Shown here in pieces: positions 63,756-64,000 of a stretch of 64,000 nucleotides of DNA. The notes below the pieces were generated by a model. It was given only the letters and a program-made list of their open reading frames with translations, had not been told where the DNA came from and did no database searches. Each line of letters begins with the position of its first letter. Position 1 is the first letter of the stretch. The position numbers were made by a program, and so were the translations under genes. The stretch is from Streptomyces formicae (lineage in GTDB: Bacteria; Actinomycetota; Actinomycetes; Streptomycetales; Streptomycetaceae): NCBI RefSeq assembly GCF_022647665.1, contig NZ_CP071872.1, forward strand, positions 4,960,001 through 5,024,000, given 5' to 3'.

Positions 63756-64000
63756 GCCGCGTCCGCCTTTCGGTTGGCGATGGCCTGGAGCTTCTCGATG
63801 CCGTCGTCGTGGTTGGCGGCCATGTCGATGGCGGCGACGAGTGCGGGGTAGATGGTGCGGAGGAGTTCGGTGTTGGCGCGGTCGGCGGCGCAGATGGCGC
63901 CCATGAGGCGCTGGGTGAAGCTGCCGGGCCTGTAGCCGCCGTCGGCGCCGTGGAGCCACAGGACGTGGCGGGCGGTCTCCGGGGGGATGGTGGGTGTCTC
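63752..64000 (-). CDS. Prophage hypothetical protein, 5' end outside window
   Basis: The last 82 codons of a leftward gene are present; its start lies beyond the right edge. The sequence (HVLWLHGADGGYRPGSFTQRLMGAICAADRANTELLRTIYPALVAAIDM) is helical and typical of small actinophage proteins placed upstream of the YqaJ/RecT pair. The stop overlaps the exonuclease GTG. Confidence 0.75.
   Translation of the reverse strand, partial: ETPTIPPETARHVLWLHGADGGYRPGSFTQRLMGAICAADRANTELLRTIYPALVAAIDMAANHDDGIEKLQAIANRKADAA

Overview
The window comes from a high-GC actinobacterium, almost certainly a Streptomyces. GTG starts are frequent, the third codon position is strongly G/C, and the genes look like Streptomyces genes, including a divergent EF-Tu of the tuf3 type. 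Bases 1-9126 are ordinary chromosome. They hold a DUF4442 thioesterase-like protein, a Q/P-rich membrane-anchored protein, an MFS exporter, a spermidine-synthase-like protein, a patatin-like phospholipase, EF-Tu3, an AlkD-like DNA repair protein, a TVP38/DedA-type membrane protein and undecaprenyl-diphosphatase UppP.

From about 9.2 kb to beyond the right edge (at least 54 kb) the sequence is a tailed-phage (siphovirus) prophage. No tRNA-type attachment site could be assigned at the left junction. Left to right: an integration and regulation arm (9.7-16.6 kb) with small regulators, a tyrosine integrase and two divergent promoter regions with paired or overlapping operators; a phage-borne CutA1-like protein; a lysis cassette (17.1-19.1 kb: two membrane proteins, an r1t-type holin, a PGRP amidase endolysin); and a late cluster on the minus strand read from 39.8 kb down to 17 kb. 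The late cluster carries HNH nuclease, TerS, TerL, portal, MuF-like protein, scaffold, a tiny Prp-like cysteine protease, major capsid, connectors, tail terminator, major tail protein, tail assembly chaperones joined by a -1 frameshift at CCCTTTC, tape measure and distal tail proteins.

The 39.8-50.8 kb stretch is the most unusual. It has a putative lipoprotein, excisionase-type HTH proteins, many tiny proteins and a block that looks like the spread module of Streptomyces conjugative elements: an FtsK/SpoIIIE-like translocase, a secreted/membrane protein and a DUF2637 membrane protein. Beside it, divergently transcribed, is a UTRA/GntR regulator pair. A siphoviral prophage with an AICE-like transfer module would be a phage/conjugative-element chimera. 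Three genes here (a DUF6197-like gene, the translocase, the UTRA gene) each appear to lack one base. All three shifts are in the same direction and at or near G/C runs, so sequencing error must be excluded before these are called mutations.

From 50.8 kb to the right edge, a chain of minus-strand genes linked by 4-base start/stop overlaps forms the early region: zinc-ribbon proteins, MazG-like, LuxR-type HTH, DUF4326, DnaB helicase, an O-like replication initiator containing iteron-like DNA repeats, paralogous HTH proteins, RecT annealase and YqaJ exonuclease. Transcription of this region runs leftward, and a truncated gene reaches the window edge.
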